A stretch of DNA of 64,000 nt from Bacillus sp. V3-13 (GCF_002860165.1 NZ_PGUZ01000031.1:1-64000), one strand, 5' to 3'. Positions 8,204-19,396 are shown, counted from the first letter of the stretch. Translations and numbers: made by a program. Notes: generated by a model from the sequence alone, not told the origin.

Positions 8204-9568
8204 CTAAACATTAACAGGGGTCTTTATCGTAATGTCGGCACGATCTTCCTGAAGCTTATCGAAGCTGCCATACTTCTCTTTAACCAATAAGAGGGCTACG
8301 GCTCCGACAATGCTTGGAATCGCAAAAGCAATGAAAGCATTCTGTGGAGCAATCCCTGCAGCCAGGATAAAAGCAATAAGAGTCGGAGCCAAAATTGCCC
8401 CAATCCTTCCAAAACCCAATGCCCAGCCCATTCCAGTTGCACGTGCTTCCGGTGGGTAGTATTCCGCTATATATGGATTTGTCAGGTTCATATTACCTAC
8501 CGTACATGCTCCACCGATCATGATCAATATATATAGAAGGAATAAATTAGAAGTTAAACTCAATGAAACAAAACATATGGCACCTAAAGCATATAGACTG
8601 ATCAGAACTTTTTTATGACCAATCTTTTCAGCCAGGTAGCCTCCCACTAAGGAACCCAGCACCTGCCCGAAGCACAGCACGAGGTTAAAAGATAAACTTG
8701 AGGTCAGGCCATACCCGGATTGCTGCATAATTTTAGGAAGCCAGGTATTTAATCCATAGACCATCAGAAGACAACTGAAAACAGCCAGCCAAATAGCGAA
8801 GGTACTTGCCGTACGCTTGTTTTCAAACAGTTTTTTGACAGTCGATCCTTTGAAAGCTTTCTGGCCACTGGAATACTGGAAAGAATCACTTTCTTTATAA
8901 TTTCCAGCTGGGTCGATCCGATTCAGTACCGAAGCAAGCTCCTTAGTTTGGTTCTTTCCAACTTTATAAGACAGAGATTCTGGGAAAACTTTGAAATAGA
9001 ACGGCAATGTTAGAAATGGTATGATTCCAATCCAGTAAATTAGCCGCCAGTCTGTTTCTGGAACCAGATACATGCCGGTAAGGTTCGCAAGAATTCCTCC
9101 GACCGAATAACCGCAATACATAGTAGCAACAATTAACGCTCTGTTTCTTTTAGGAGAATACTCAGTCATTAGAGAGATGACCATTGGCATTAACCCGCCC
9201 ATGCCAAGTGCGGCAATAAACCGCATGACGGTAAAAAATGTGGGGTTCGGGGCAAGACCTGATCCCAATGTAAAAACACTGAAAAGAACCATACAAATCG
9301 CCAATACTCTTTTCTTTCCTACTTTATCCGCGAGCGGACCAAATACAAATGCACCTATCATCATACCGACTAGAGAATAGCTGCCCACAGCCCCAGCCTG
9401 AACGGGCGTAAGGCTCCATTCTTCCATCAACCATGGCAGGCTAACTCCGTACATGGCAATGTCGAAACCATCAAACATGATGGCATAAAAACACCAGAGA
9501 TAGACAAGTAAATGAAAGCGGTTAAATTTACTGGCTGCAACAACTTCCGAAGGGTTTATGGTACGCAT
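8204..9568 (-). CDS. MFS transporter, aromatic acid:H+ symporter (AAHS) family
   Basis: The 454-aa protein has twelve predicted membrane helices and AAHS landmarks: FDGFDIAMYG in helix 1 and the loop 2-3 motif GPLADKVGKKR. It resembles PcaK/BenK/HcaT-type carriers that import aromatic acids with protons. I start it at ATG 9568, which follows GGAGTG by the usual distance; an upstream in-frame ATG at 9586 lacks a good site. It is the first gene of the transporter-dioxygenase operon. Its upstream region carries a sigma-A-like promoter, an IclR-type operator identical in placement to that of the pra operon, and a perfect cre box. Confidence 0.9.
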   Translation of the reverse strand: MRTINPSEVVAASKFNRFHLLVYLWCFYAIMFDGFDIAMYGVSLPWLMEEWSLTPVQAGAVGSYSLVGMMIGAFVFGPLADKVGKKRVLAICMVLFSVFTLGSGLAPNPTFFTVMRFIAALGMGGLMPMVISLMTEYSPKRNRALIVATMYCGYSVGGILANLTGMYLVPETDWRLIYWIGIIPFLTLPFYFKVFPESLSYKVGKNQTKELASVLNRIDPAGNYKESDSFQYSSGQKAFKGSTVKKLFENKRTASTFAIWLAVFSCLLMVYGLNTWLPKIMQQSGYGLTSSLSFNLVLCFGQVLGSLVGGYLAEKIGHKKVLISLYALGAICFVSLSLTSNLFLLYILIMIGGACTVGNMNLTNPYIAEYYPPEARATGMGWALGFGRIGAILAPTLIAFILAAGIAPQNAFIAFAIPSIVGAVALLLVKEKYGSFDKLQEDRADITIKTPVNV

Positions 9569-9624
9569 AGTATCACTCCATTCCATTTTTATTCAAACAA
9601 CTAAGACATAGAGACTTCCATATT

Positions 9625-9638
9625 TGTAAGCGCATTCA
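9625..9638. promoter_or_regulatory. CcpA cre box in the leader of the transporter-dioxygenase operon
   Basis: TGTAAGCGCATTCA matches TGNNARCGNWWWCA at every position, and the flanking bases match too. It lies about 70-80 nt downstream of the predicted start, a position expected for roadblock repression by CcpA during growth on preferred sugars. Confidence 0.7.
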
Positions 9639-9713
9639 TAAAACTCTTAAAAAATAATCTTTACAAGATCACCTTCCCTCTGCAGAGTGGAATTCTTTTT
9701 GATTCTTAATATG

Positions 9714-9742
9714 ATAATAATAGCTTTATAGAAACCCAACAA
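9714..9742 (-). promoter_or_regulatory. Sigma-A-type promoter of the transporter-dioxygenase operon
   Basis: On the minus strand, TTGTTG (9742-9737), a 17-bp spacer, then TATTAT (9719-9714). The -35 box starts 7 bp after the IclR-type operator, exactly as in the pra promoter. Confidence 0.65.
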
Positions 9743-9749
9743 TCGTAGC

Positions 9750-9766
9750 GTTCCACTATATGCAAC
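9750..9766. promoter_or_regulatory. IclR-type operator, copy 1
   Basis: GTTCCACTATATGCAAC is an imperfect inverted repeat (GTT..C...G..AAC type). Read in opposite orientation it matches the site at 17380-17396 (15 of 18 positions including flank). Centred near -51, it fits an activator site. Confidence 0.65.
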
Positions 9767-9841
9767 AATTAAAAATTTTTTAAATTTTTTAAAATTAACT
9801 AAAGGAGCAGCGTTTGATCTTTATAATCACTTTCCTGCAAT

Positions 9842-9886
9842 AAAAAAATGCATCCCTGCAAAGCGAATGCTGCGCTTTAGGATGCA
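9842..9886 (-). terminator. Intrinsic terminator of the pra operon
   Basis: On the minus strand TGCATCC pairs with GGATGCA around an inner AAAGCG/CGCTTT stem, followed by seven T residues. It lies just after the stop of the last gene (9895). The rest of 9569-9894 holds the promoter, operator and cre box listed separately. Confidence 0.85.
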
Positions 9887-9894
9887 GTAAAGAA

Positions 9895-11951
<2,057 letters not shown>

Positions 11952-11983
11952 AATAACCTCCCGTTTAAATAAATATCGATGGA

Positions 11984-11997
11984 AGCAAACGCTTACA
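11984..11997. promoter_or_regulatory. Cre-like box inside the pra operon
   Basis: AGCAAACGCTTACA matches the cre consensus except the first base. It lies in the 126-bp gap between praC and praA and might reduce read-through under glucose-rich conditions. Confidence 0.4.
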
Positions 11998-12077
11998 AAA
12001 ATCAACAAAAAAGATGATGCTACTTTTTTCACAGTTGGCATAATCAGCAATCTTGATATAGTAACAACCTTTAACAG

Positions 12078-12263
12078 TTATTGCTCTGACATTGGTTTTC
12101 CGGCTTTTCCCCAGTGCGTTTTTGGAATTTCGGTCACTAATACTCTTATATTTTCTTTTGGGGCATCCAGTGTTTCGGAAACTGTGTTTGTCACATTCTG
12201 AATGATTTCAGCGATTTTCTCCCTGGGTCTCCCTTCCTGGATTTGAATATTGATAATCGGCAT
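12078..12263 (-). CDS. praC: 4-oxalocrotonate tautomerase
   Basis: At 61 aa this is the usual size of XylH/DmpI/PraC tautomerases. The mature protein would begin with the catalytic Pro1 (MPIINIQI), and the pattern EGRPREK..II..VT..V carries the conserved substrate-binding Arg. It isomerises 2-hydroxymuconate (enol) to 2-oxo-3-hexenedioate in the cytoplasm; family members are hexamers. AGGAGG precedes the ATG. It lies between the decarboxylase and ring-cleavage genes of the operon. Confidence 0.92.
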   Translation of the reverse strand: MPIINIQIQEGRPREKIAEIIQNVTNTVSETLDAPKENIRVLVTEIPKTHWGKAGKPMSEQ

Positions 12264-12284
12264 CCAATTCTTCCTCCTCTTTAT

Positions 12285-13073
12285 CTATTCAGTTACGGTA
12301 AAAGAAACTTCCCCCAGTCCATCAAATTTCCCGCTGACAACATCCCCGTTTTTCAGCATTACGGCGCCAGTGATGGCACCGGATAAGATCACATCGCCTT
12401 TACGCACTTTTTCTCCTTTTCGGGACAGCATGTTTGCAAGCATTGCAATCGATTCAGCAGGATGGCCGAGGACTGCGGCACCAGCTCCCAACTCTTTTAT
12501 TTCGCCATTGATTGATAGAACGGCACCCACTAAATCCAGTTTGAACTGGCCGGGTTTCTTCGGCGATGTACCGAATACGACCCGCGAGGTAGAGGCATTG
12601 TCGGCGATGACATCAGGCAAAGTGAAATTAAAATTTTCATAGCGGCTATCGATAATTTCCAGGGCTGGTATGACGTAATCCGTTTTGGCGAGCACATCGG
12701 CCCCTGTTACGCCCGGACCTTCAATATCTTCACCGATGATAAAAGCAATTTCCGCTTCAACTTTGGGGTGTATGAGCTCATTCAAACGAACTTTTCCGCC
12801 GTTATCGATCAGCATGTAATCAAATACATAGCCATAGATCGGCTCGTTGACATTCATTTGCTTCATTTTCGCTTCGCTTGTTAAGCCCATTTTCGGACCG
12901 ATGATTCGTCTTCCCTGTTCTAACTTTATTTTGACGAGCTCCTGCTGGACGAGATAGCCTTCCTCCACAGTGAGATCAGGCTTTAATCGCGCGGTTACCT
13001 TTTCAACCTCGCGTTTGCCTGTTTCGGCTGCCTCTAAATATGTGGCTATATCCTTGTATTCCGCATTGACCAT
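12285..13073 (-). CDS. praD: 4-oxalocrotonate decarboxylase
   Basis: The 262-aa protein is of the hydratase/decarboxylase family (DmpH/XylI/MhpD fold). Decarboxylase-type wording separates it from the hydratase paralogue in this operon: [41 protein letters not shown] and GAGAAVLGHPAESIAMLAN. It converts 2-oxo-3-hexenedioate to 2-hydroxypenta-2,4-dienoate and CO2, using Mg2+, and probably forms a complex with the hydratase (known for DmpH-DmpE). The start is backed by GAGGAGG. It follows praF closely (15 bp). Confidence 0.9.
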   Translation of the reverse strand: MVNAEYKDIATYLEAAETGKREVEKVTARLKPDLTVEEGYLVQQELVKIKLEQGRRIIGPKMGLTSEAKMKQMNVNEPIYGYVFDYMLIDNGGKVRLNELIHPKVEAEIAFIIGEDIEGPGVTGADVLAKTDYVIPALEIIDSRYENFNFTLPDVIADNASTSRVVFGTSPKKPGQFKLDLVGAVLSINGEIKELGAGAAVLGHPAESIAMLANMLSRKGEKVRKGDVILSGAITGAVMLKNGDVVSGKFDGLGEVSFTVTE

Positions 13074-13088
13074 TCTTTTTCCTCCTCT

Positions 13089-14126
13089 TTACACACGAAC
13101 GCCAAGCTTTCTTCTCGAGATATCTGCCGCGACATCGATGATCATGTCCTCCTGGCCGCCGACGACATTTTGTTTGCCGAGCTCGATTAAAACATCACGA
13201 GAGTCAATGCCAAACCTTTTCGCCGCCCGTTGCGCATGCAGCAAGAAGCTTGAATAAACTCCGGCATAGCCGAGAACAAGGCTGTCTTTTGTGATTTCCT
13301 GCGGTTTTTCTAAAATTGGTGCCACTAAATCTTCGGCAATGTCCATCATCTTGTAAATGTCGATTCCTGTGTTAATTCCCAACTTTTCAAGAACGGCCAC
13401 CAAAACTTCCGTTTGCGTGTTGCCGGCGCCGGCTCCCAGGCAGCGAATGCTGCCGTCGATTCTCGTTGCCCCCTCTTCGATCGCGGCGAGGGTGTTTGCC
13501 ATGGCTAAAGACAGATTGTTATGTCCGTGAAATCCGATATGAATCGATAAACTATTTTTTAGCGCCCTGATTCGTTCCTTCACTTCATGCGGCAAAAGGG
13601 CTCCGGCAGAGTCAACAACATAGACTGTATCTGCTCCATAGCTCTCCATTAATTTCGCTTGCTCGACCAGCTTTTCTGTTGGCGCCATATGCGACATCAT
13701 TAAAAATCCGACCGTTTCAAGCCCGAGGTCTTTGGCTAAAGCAATATGCTGCGGGGCGACATCCGCTTCGGTCACATGGGTGGCGACCCTTGCCATTTTC
13801 GCCCCCAGCCGGGCCGCCTCCTTTAATTCAGGCATTGTGCCGATCCCCGGCAATAGCAGTACAGAAATTTTTGCATTCTTGACTGTCGCCGCTGCAGCTT
13901 CGATCAATTCCATTTCGTTCGTCAATGACAGTCCGTATTGTAAAGAAGATCCGCCCAAACCATCGCCATGGGTCACTTCAATATAAGGCACATTTGCTTC
14001 ATCAAGGCCCTTTGCCACTTTTGTAACCTGGTCGACTGTGAATTGGTGCCTGACCGCATGGCTGCCATCCCTTAACGCCACTTCGGTAATGAATACGTCT
14101 CTTGTTGAATTCATTCCTCCACTCAT
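13089..14126 (-). CDS. praF: 4-hydroxy-2-oxovalerate aldolase
   Basis: This DmpG/MhpE-type class II aldolase splits 4-hydroxy-2-oxovalerate into pyruvate and acetaldehyde. I choose ATG 14126 because AAGGA lies 5 bases upstream and the resulting 345 aa is the standard family length; earlier in-frame codons overlap the previous gene. It has TEVALRDGSHAVRHQ near the N terminus (catalytic Arg/Asp and His region) and GFHGHNNLSLA with the metal-binding His pair. It starts 8 bp after the acylating dehydrogenase gene. The two enzymes form a known channelling complex in which acetaldehyde is passed directly. Confidence 0.93.
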   Translation of the reverse strand: MSGGMNSTRDVFITEVALRDGSHAVRHQFTVDQVTKVAKGLDEANVPYIEVTHGDGLGGSSLQYGLSLTNEMELIEAAAATVKNAKISVLLLPGIGTMPELKEAARLGAKMARVATHVTEADVAPQHIALAKDLGLETVGFLMMSHMAPTEKLVEQAKLMESYGADTVYVVDSAGALLPHEVKERIRALKNSLSIHIGFHGHNNLSLAMANTLAAIEEGATRIDGSIRCLGAGAGNTQTEVLVAVLEKLGINTGIDIYKMMDIAEDLVAPILEKPQEITKDSLVLGYAGVYSSFLLHAQRAAKRFGIDSRDVLIELGKQNVVGGQEDMIIDVAADISRRKLGVRV

Positions 14127-14134
14127 CCCCTTCC

Positions 14135-15019
14135 TTAAACAACCGCCTGTGAAATCCTGTGCTTCGCCCATTCTTCTGCAACCTTTACAGACGCAGCTGT
14201 CATAATGTCGAGGTTGCCTGAATACTTCGGCAGGTAATCCCCGGCACCTTTCACTTCAATAAAAACAGTGACCCGGTTGCCGTCAAAAATTGGGTCTTGC
14301 CTCAATCTGTAGCCCGGCACATACGACTGAACCTGCTTTTCCATTTCCCTGATCGATGCAGTGATCCGCTCTTCATCCGCATCAACGCCTTCTACCAGAG
14401 CATGAACCGTATCTCTCATAATAATCGGCGGTTCCGCCGGGTTCAGGATGATAATCGCTTTTCCTTTTTTAGCGCCGCCAATTTTTTCAATGCCGCGGGC
14501 CGTTGTTTGCGTGAATTCGTCAATATTGGCCCTCGTACCCGGCCCGGCACTCCTGCTCGAAATCGTCGCCACAATCTCGGCATACTCGACCGCCTGGACC
14601 CGATGGATCGCGTGGACGATCGGAATTGTCGCCTGTCCCCCGCATGTAATCAAGTTGATATTATTCGCATCCAAGTGTTCATTGATATTGACAGACGGAA
14701 CGACGAACGGGCCAACTGCGGCCGGCGTTAAATCGAGCACCTGTTTCCCCGCTTCGCGCAGTAATTTCGCATGCCTGATATGCGCCTTGGCCGAGGTCGC
14801 ATCAAAGACGATCTCGGCAAGATCCGGCCTTTCCAAAAATCCTTTAATCCCAGTATCTATTGTTTCGTATCCTAATTGCCTGGCTTTTTTCAATCCATCC
14901 GAATCAGCATCTATTCCAATCACGGTTGTCAGTTCCAGCAGCTCCGACCTCCCGAGCTTTAACATCAAATCGGTTCCAATGTTTCCAGAACCTAGTACAG
15001 CCACTTTAACTCTGCTCAT
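14135..15019 (-). CDS. praG: Acetaldehyde dehydrogenase (acylating)
   Basis: The 294-aa enzyme oxidises acetaldehyde with NAD+ and CoA to acetyl-CoA. It shows the Rossmann motif [12 protein letters not shown] at the N terminus, the catalytic Cys in [10 protein letters not shown] (about residue 127), and the partner-contact C terminus typical of DmpF/MhpF. It is placed directly before the aldolase gene with which it forms a bifunctional complex. Its product and pyruvate from praF feed the TCA cycle. Confidence 0.93.
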   Translation of the reverse strand: MSRVKVAVLGSGNIGTDLMLKLGRSELLELTTVIGIDADSDGLKKARQLGYETIDTGIKGFLERPDLAEIVFDATSAKAHIRHAKLLREAGKQVLDLTPAAVGPFVVPSVNINEHLDANNINLITCGGQATIPIVHAIHRVQAVEYAEIVATISSRSAGPGTRANIDEFTQTTARGIEKIGGAKKGKAIIILNPAEPPIIMRDTVHALVEGVDADEERITASIREMEKQVQSYVPGYRLRQDPIFDGNRVTVFIEVKGAGDYLPKYSGNLDIMTAASVKVAEEWAKHRISQAVV

Positions 15020-15038
15020 ATGGCACCCTTTCCTTTCT

Positions 15039-15815
15039 TTAAAAATTCACAGTCACGTCTCCGATATGGGCAAATCTTGCTGTAAACCGGTCTCCTGCCC
15101 GGGCTTCAACCGCAGCGGACAAAGCACCTGATAAAATCACTTCGCCCGCTCGAAGCGGAATGTCAAAATCGGCTAAGCGATTCGCCAGCCACGCAACACA
15201 AGTGGCGGGGTTCCCAAGAGCAGCTGCCCCAACACCCGTGTTGACGATTTCACCATTTTTCGTCAGCACCATGCCAAGCAATTCAAGGTTGACCTCATCG
15301 ATCTTGGCCGTCTTGCCGCCAAGCACATAGAAACCGGATGAGGCATTATCGGCAATCGTATCTGGAAGCTTAATCTTCCAGTCCTTAATCCGGCTGTCAA
15401 CAATTTCAAGAGCCGGGACGATATAGTCTGTTGCCTGGAGAACATCAAGGGTTGTGACATTGGGCCCTTTTAGTTCTTTCTTTAAAATAAAGGCGATTTC
15501 TGCTTCCACTTTAGGCTGAAGAACTTTTTCAATCGAAATGACACCTTGATTTTCGACAGCCATACTGTCCAATAAATGTCCATAATCAGGTTCATCAACG
15601 CCAAGCAGCTTTTGCATCGCCACTGATGTCAGTCCAATTTTTTTGCCGACAATCCGATCGCCTTTGTTAACTTTTCTTTGAATGTTTTCAAGCTGGATAT
15701 GATAGGCTTCTTTTACCGTAAGCTCCGGATCCTGCGAAGTGAGCGGAGCGATTCCGATCCTGTTTATCTCTGCCTCCGCCAGCTGACCGGCAAATTGGTT
15801 TATTTTACTGGCCAA
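15039..15815 (-). CDS. praE: 2-hydroxypenta-2,4-dienoate (2-keto-4-pentenoate) hydratase
   Basis: The 258-aa DmpE/MhpD-type hydratase adds water to 2-hydroxypenta-2,4-dienoate, giving 4-hydroxy-2-oxovalerate. Hydratase-specific stretches are [41 protein letters not shown] and [11 protein letters not shown], unlike the RYENF type of the decarboxylase. Start is TTG 15815 with GGGGAG 8 bases upstream. The two paralogues were probably produced by an ancient duplication common to all meta operons. Confidence 0.9.
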   Translation of the reverse strand: MASKINQFAGQLAEAEINRIGIAPLTSQDPELTVKEAYHIQLENIQRKVNKGDRIVGKKIGLTSVAMQKLLGVDEPDYGHLLDSMAVENQGVISIEKVLQPKVEAEIAFILKKELKGPNVTTLDVLQATDYIVPALEIVDSRIKDWKIKLPDTIADNASSGFYVLGGKTAKIDEVNLELLGMVLTKNGEIVNTGVGAAALGNPATCVAWLANRLADFDIPLRAGEVILSGALSAAVEARAGDRFTARFAHIGDVTVNF

Positions 15816-15833
15816 TGATCTGACTCCCCTCTC

Positions 15834-17297
15834 CTACAGTTTAATGGTGATGTTGGATAGTTCAGAGTAAAAATCGATGCTGTGCATGCCACCGGTCCTG
15901 CCAATGCCGCTGTTTTTCATGCCGCCGAAAGGCGTTCTCAGGTCACGCAAAAACCAGGTATTGACCCAAATAATCCCCGCTTCAATTTGGTGGGCAACCC
16001 GGTGGGCGCGCCTCAAGTCATTTGTCCAGATCGTCGCGCTGAGGCCGAAATGGGTATCGTTTGCCTGCATAATGACTTCTTCCTCCATATCGAACGGCGT
16101 TACGGTCACAACCGGGCCAAAAATCTCTTCACGGACACAGCGTGAATTCCGGTCCAATCCGGTAATAATCGTCGGCTCAAGGAAATACCCTTTTGTCAAT
16201 CCTTCCGGCCGCTTGCCGCCAGTGAGGATCGTCGCGCCGTCATTGCGGGCGATCTCGATATAACTATTGACGCGATCATAATGTTCTTTGCTGATTAACG
16301 CCCCTACGTTTGTATCGTCATCAAGCGGCTGGCCTACTTTTAGCTCTTTCACTTTGGCCGTAAACTTTTCAAGAAATTCCTCGTAGACGGGACGTTCGAC
16401 ATAAATGCGCGAGCCACACAGGCAAACTTCGCCTTGATTGATGAAACTCGATTTAATCGTCGTTTCAATCACTTCATCCAAATCGGAATCGGCAAAAATG
16501 ATATTCGGATTTTTCCCGCCCAGCTCATACGATAGTTTTTTCAAAGAATCTGCCGCCGCTTTCATGATGGCAGAACCTGTTCCGGGTTCGCCAATGAATG
16601 AAATGGCATCAATATCAGGATGTTCGGAAATCGCCCCGCCTGCCGAATTCGGCCCGAATCCGTGGACAAGATTGACGACTCCGTCCGGTACGCCCGCTTC
16701 TTTACAGATCTCCATCAAGACTGTTGCTGTCATCGGTGTCCATTCCGCCGGCTTAATAACCGCCGTGTTCCCCATTCCCAAACAAGGTGCCAGTTTCCAG
16801 GTCAGCAGCAATAACGGCAGATTCCATGGCTTAATAATCCCAACGACACCAACGGGACGGCGGTAAGCATAGTGAATCGCCTGATCATCCTGTTGGTAGG
16901 CATCTGTGCCAATCGATGTAATATAATCGGCAAAGAAATGAAAATTAAAAGCCGCCCGGGGGATGTCAATCTTATTTGCCAGTGAAAATGGTTTGCCAGT
17001 ATCCAAAGACTCTAAATGAGCAAGTTCTTCCTGCCTCTCAAGGATCAGATCACCGATGCGGCGCAGAATTTTTGAACGCTCTACTAGCGTTGTATTTTTC
17101 CACGGCCCGTTCAATGCTCTTCTGGCAGCTGCCACTGCGTAATCAACTTCCTCCTTGCCGCCTTCAGCAACGGTTCCCAATACTTCTTCTGTCGCGGGAT
17201 TAATATTTTCAAAGGATTTCTGGTTGTGTGATTCTACAAATCTTCCGTTAATAAAATGCAAACAATTAATTGCTCGTACTCTTGTTTCAACTTGCAT
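15834..17297 (-). CDS. praB: 2-hydroxymuconate-6-semialdehyde dehydrogenase
   Basis: The 487-aa aldehyde dehydrogenase is of the DmpC/XylG type. It has the nucleotide-site KPAEWTP and FIGEPGTG, the general base in YELGGKNPNI, and the catalytic Cys in NQGEVCLCG, which resembles the GQVCLCSER of DmpC. It oxidises 2-hydroxymuconate-6-semialdehyde to 2-hydroxymuconate with NAD+. It is the first gene of the operon, starting at ATG 17297 behind GGAGG. The leader carries a sigma-A promoter with an upstream IclR-type operator and a cre box over the -10. Confidence 0.92.
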   Translation of the reverse strand: MQVETRVRAINCLHFINGRFVESHNQKSFENINPATEEVLGTVAEGGKEEVDYAVAAARRALNGPWKNTTLVERSKILRRIGDLILERQEELAHLESLDTGKPFSLANKIDIPRAAFNFHFFADYITSIGTDAYQQDDQAIHYAYRRPVGVVGIIKPWNLPLLLLTWKLAPCLGMGNTAVIKPAEWTPMTATVLMEICKEAGVPDGVVNLVHGFGPNSAGGAISEHPDIDAISFIGEPGTGSAIMKAAADSLKKLSYELGGKNPNIIFADSDLDEVIETTIKSSFINQGEVCLCGSRIYVERPVYEEFLEKFTAKVKELKVGQPLDDDTNVGALISKEHYDRVNSYIEIARNDGATILTGGKRPEGLTKGYFLEPTIITGLDRNSRCVREEIFGPVVTVTPFDMEEEVIMQANDTHFGLSATIWTNDLRRAHRVAHQIEAGIIWVNTWFLRDLRTPFGGMKNSGIGRTGGMHSIDFYSELSNITIKL

Positions 17298-17343
17298 GAT
17301 GTCAGGCCTCCCAAAATATCACTTTTATTATTTTCACAATATT

Positions 17344-17372
17344 ATGATAACGCTTCCTTTTTGCGCTCACAA
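17344..17372 (-). promoter_or_regulatory. Promoter of the pra operon
   Basis: On the minus strand, TTGTGA (17372-17367), a 17-bp spacer and TATCAT (17349-17344). The predicted start is near 17337. The layout relative to the upstream operator is the same as at 9714-9766. Confidence 0.65.
17345..17358. promoter_or_regulatory. CcpA cre-like box over the pra -10 element
   Basis: On the minus strand AGGAAGCGTTATCA fits the cre consensus except its first base. It covers the -10 box, so bound CcpA would exclude RNA polymerase. Confidence 0.55.
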
Positions 17373-17379
17373 CGCCATC

Positions 17380-17396
17380 GTTGCTCTATATGAAAC
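17380..17396. promoter_or_regulatory. IclR-type operator, copy 2
   Basis: GTTGCTCTATATGAAAC is an imperfect inverted repeat ending 7 bp before the -35 of the pra promoter (centre near -51). It is shared with 9750-9766. It lies between the pra operon and the divergent IclR gene, so it could serve both directions. Confidence 0.65.
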
Positions 17397-17584
17397 TGGA
17401 TATATTTTTATTCATTTTGATTTTTCCGGCGCAAACCTGCATGAATTCAAGCTTTTCGCTGAGATATTTTTTTAATTTTTAAAATATTCTCTTTTCAAAC
17501 CAAAATTTTTTGTTATATTTTCGACTACACAGCAACTGTAATAAAAATGTTGTGGATGATGAAACTGGATTAGAAGGAGGAATT

Positions 17585-18364
17585 ATGTTGGCACTGAAAA
17601 AAGAAGAGGAAAGCCACCTTTCATCCGTGAAAAATGCGCTCCGTATTTTGCGGAGTTTCACAATGGATGAGCCTGAGAAGAAAATAAGTGACCTTTCATC
17701 AGCGCTTGGCCTGAATAAAAGTACGGTCAGCAGGACAATGGCAACCCTCGCCAGTGAAGGCTTTGTTTATAAAGACCCTGAAACAAAAAAGTATCGCCTG
17801 GGGCTGTCGATTCTTTCGTTAAGCGGAATCGTCAACAGCAATATGGACGTCTACCGCGAATCACAGCCGGTATTGACCAAGCTTGTCGAAAGCATAGGCG
17901 AAACTGCCCACATTTCCGTTATGGATAATTTAGAAGTGATTTACTTGCAAAAAGTAGAATGCAACCATCCGGTCAGATTTTTAACCCATGTCGGCAGAAG
18001 AAATCCGCTATATTGCACAAGTTCAGGCAAAGTGCTGCTTGCGTACTCAAACGAGAATACGATTGAAACCGTTATCAAAAAAGGTTTGCAATCATTCACG
18101 AAAAACACGATTACAGATCCGCAAAAATTACGCACCCACTTAAAAAACATAAAGGAGAACGGTTTTGCTTACAGCATCGAAGAGTTTCTCGAAGGGGTGA
18201 ATTCAATTGCCGCACCGGTTTACGATTATAAAGGCAGGGTGATTGCCGCCATATCTGTCGTTGGGCCGAAGCAAAGAATCCAGCAGCATAAAGTGCAGGG
18301 GATTGCCAAAAAGGTCGTCAGTGCAGGCAGGGAAATTTCAACGAGAATGGGATATTGGAAGTAA
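17585..18364 (+). CDS. IclR-family transcriptional regulator of the aromatic operons
   Basis: The 259-aa protein has an N-terminal winged helix-turn-helix (SVKNALRILRSF..., with LGLNKSTVSRTMATL as recognition part, about residues 15-75) and a C-terminal IclR effector domain with YCTSSGKVLLAY and NSIAAPVYDYKGRVIAAISV. ATG 17585 follows AAGGAGG; in-frame codons back to 17510 lack a site. It is divergent from the pra operon and precedes praH by 41 bp. IclR proteins of aromatic pathways (PobR, PcaR, PcaU) are often activators. The operator position at -51 of two promoters supports activation here, with a pathway aromatic acid as likely effector. Confidence 0.9.
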   Translation: MLALKKEEESHLSSVKNALRILRSFTMDEPEKKISDLSSALGLNKSTVSRTMATLASEGFVYKDPETKKYRLGLSILSLSGIVNSNMDVYRESQPVLTKLVESIGETAHISVMDNLEVIYLQKVECNHPVRFLTHVGRRNPLYCTSSGKVLLAYSNENTIETVIKKGLQSFTKNTITDPQKLRTHLKNIKENGFAYSIEEFLEGVNSIAAPVYDYKGRVIAAISVVGPKQRIQQHKVQGIAKKVVSAGREISTRMGYWK

Positions 18365-18405
18365 TTAATTGATGTTAGATTTGCAGAAAAGGAGGCGGGG
18401 TTGCC

Positions 18406-19341
18406 ATGCATGATTTCCACACACATTTTATCCCGGCAGAAGTTCTAACCTGGCTTAAGGACAATCAGCAAATTGTTAATGCAAAATGGGTAAAGGAAGC
18501 TGAAAATAAAGAGGAGTTTTTAGTCGTTAATGAAAAATGGGGGTTCGAATTAAAGAAATCTTTTATCGATGATCAGCTCTTTTTAGCAGAACAAGAAAAA
18601 GCAGGCGTTGTTCATTCACTTGTCTCACCAGTTCCCCAGCTCTTTATGTACGACTTTCCTGCGGAAATCACGAGTGAAATTGCAAGTGTATATAATCAAG
18701 CACTGGCGCGCTGGTCAAAATCCGCACCTGAGAAAATTTCCGCATTAGGAACGGTTCCACTGAATGATCCTGAGCAAGCAGCGCAACAATTGCATCAAGC
18801 TATGAATTTTGGCTTAAGAGGGGCGATTATTGGGCCGGGCCTCTCAAACCATATGCTGTCAGATGACTTTTTCACACCGCTGTTTCAGGAAGCAAATCGA
18901 TTAAAAGCGATTCTGTTCATCCATCCATTACTATGTGATGACCCCCGCTTAAAAAGACGAATGATGCCAAACTTGATCGGAGTACCATGGGAAACGACAG
19001 TGTGTGCAACAGATCTTTTGTTAAGCGGCCTAATCGATCAATACCCGAATGTAAAAATCCTGTTTGCCCATGGCGGAGGCTTCCTTCCCTATCAAATCGG
19101 CAGACTCAACAAAGGATACGAACAATGGCCACTCATTTCCACAAAATTGAAAGCGCATCCATCTGAATATTTAAAACGTTTTTGGTATGACACCGTACTG
19201 TGGAATCAGGACAGCCTGGACTTTTTAGTAAAAACAGTTGGCGAAGACCGCGTTGTTCCAGGTTCCGATTTTCCGTTTGACCTGTGCGTATGGCCACCGG
19301 AAGGGAAGTATCGAAAAGGCGTTCAATTAATGCTGGATTAA
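18406..19341 (+). CDS. praH: Amidohydrolase-family decarboxylase, probable 5-carboxy-2-hydroxymuconate-6-semialdehyde decarboxylase
   Basis: The 311-aa protein belongs to the ACMSD-type amidohydrolase-2 family. It has HTHFIP at residues 3-8 (metal H-x-H), FIHPLL, FAHGGGFLPYQIGR and GSDFPFD (last metal Asp). It supplies the one step missing from the minus-strand operon: removing the carboxyl left by protocatechuate 2,3-cleavage to give 2-hydroxymuconate-6-semialdehyde. In the remembered Paenibacillus cluster praH lies between praA and praI; here it sits next to the regulator instead. It ends about 20-25 residues sooner than a typical ACMSD, without an obvious frameshift. A terminator follows. 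Confidence 0.78.
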   Translation: MHDFHTHFIPAEVLTWLKDNQQIVNAKWVKEAENKEEFLVVNEKWGFELKKSFIDDQLFLAEQEKAGVVHSLVSPVPQLFMYDFPAEITSEIASVYNQALARWSKSAPEKISALGTVPLNDPEQAAQQLHQAMNFGLRGAIIGPGLSNHMLSDDFFTPLFQEANRLKAILFIHPLLCDDPRLKRRMMPNLIGVPWETTVCATDLLLSGLIDQYPNVKILFAHGGGFLPYQIGRLNKGYEQWPLISTKLKAHPSEYLKRFWYDTVLWNQDSLDFLVKTVGEDRVVPGSDFPFDLCVWPPEGKYRKGVQLMLD

Positions 19342-19348
19342 CTAATTG

Positions 19349-19396
19349 AAGACTCCGTTTAAGGGAAAAAACCCTCAAAGCGGAGTCTTAATTTTT
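19349..19396 (+). terminator. Intrinsic terminator of the iclR-praH unit
   Basis: AAGACTCCG (19349-19357) pairs with CGGAGTCTT (19381-19389), with an inner AGGG/CCCT stem, followed by AATTTTT. Confidence 0.85.

Noticed and set aside
14448-15131. 227-codon plus-strand frame antisense to praG
   Set aside because: Shadow of a conserved gene in a GC-rich stretch; no start signal.
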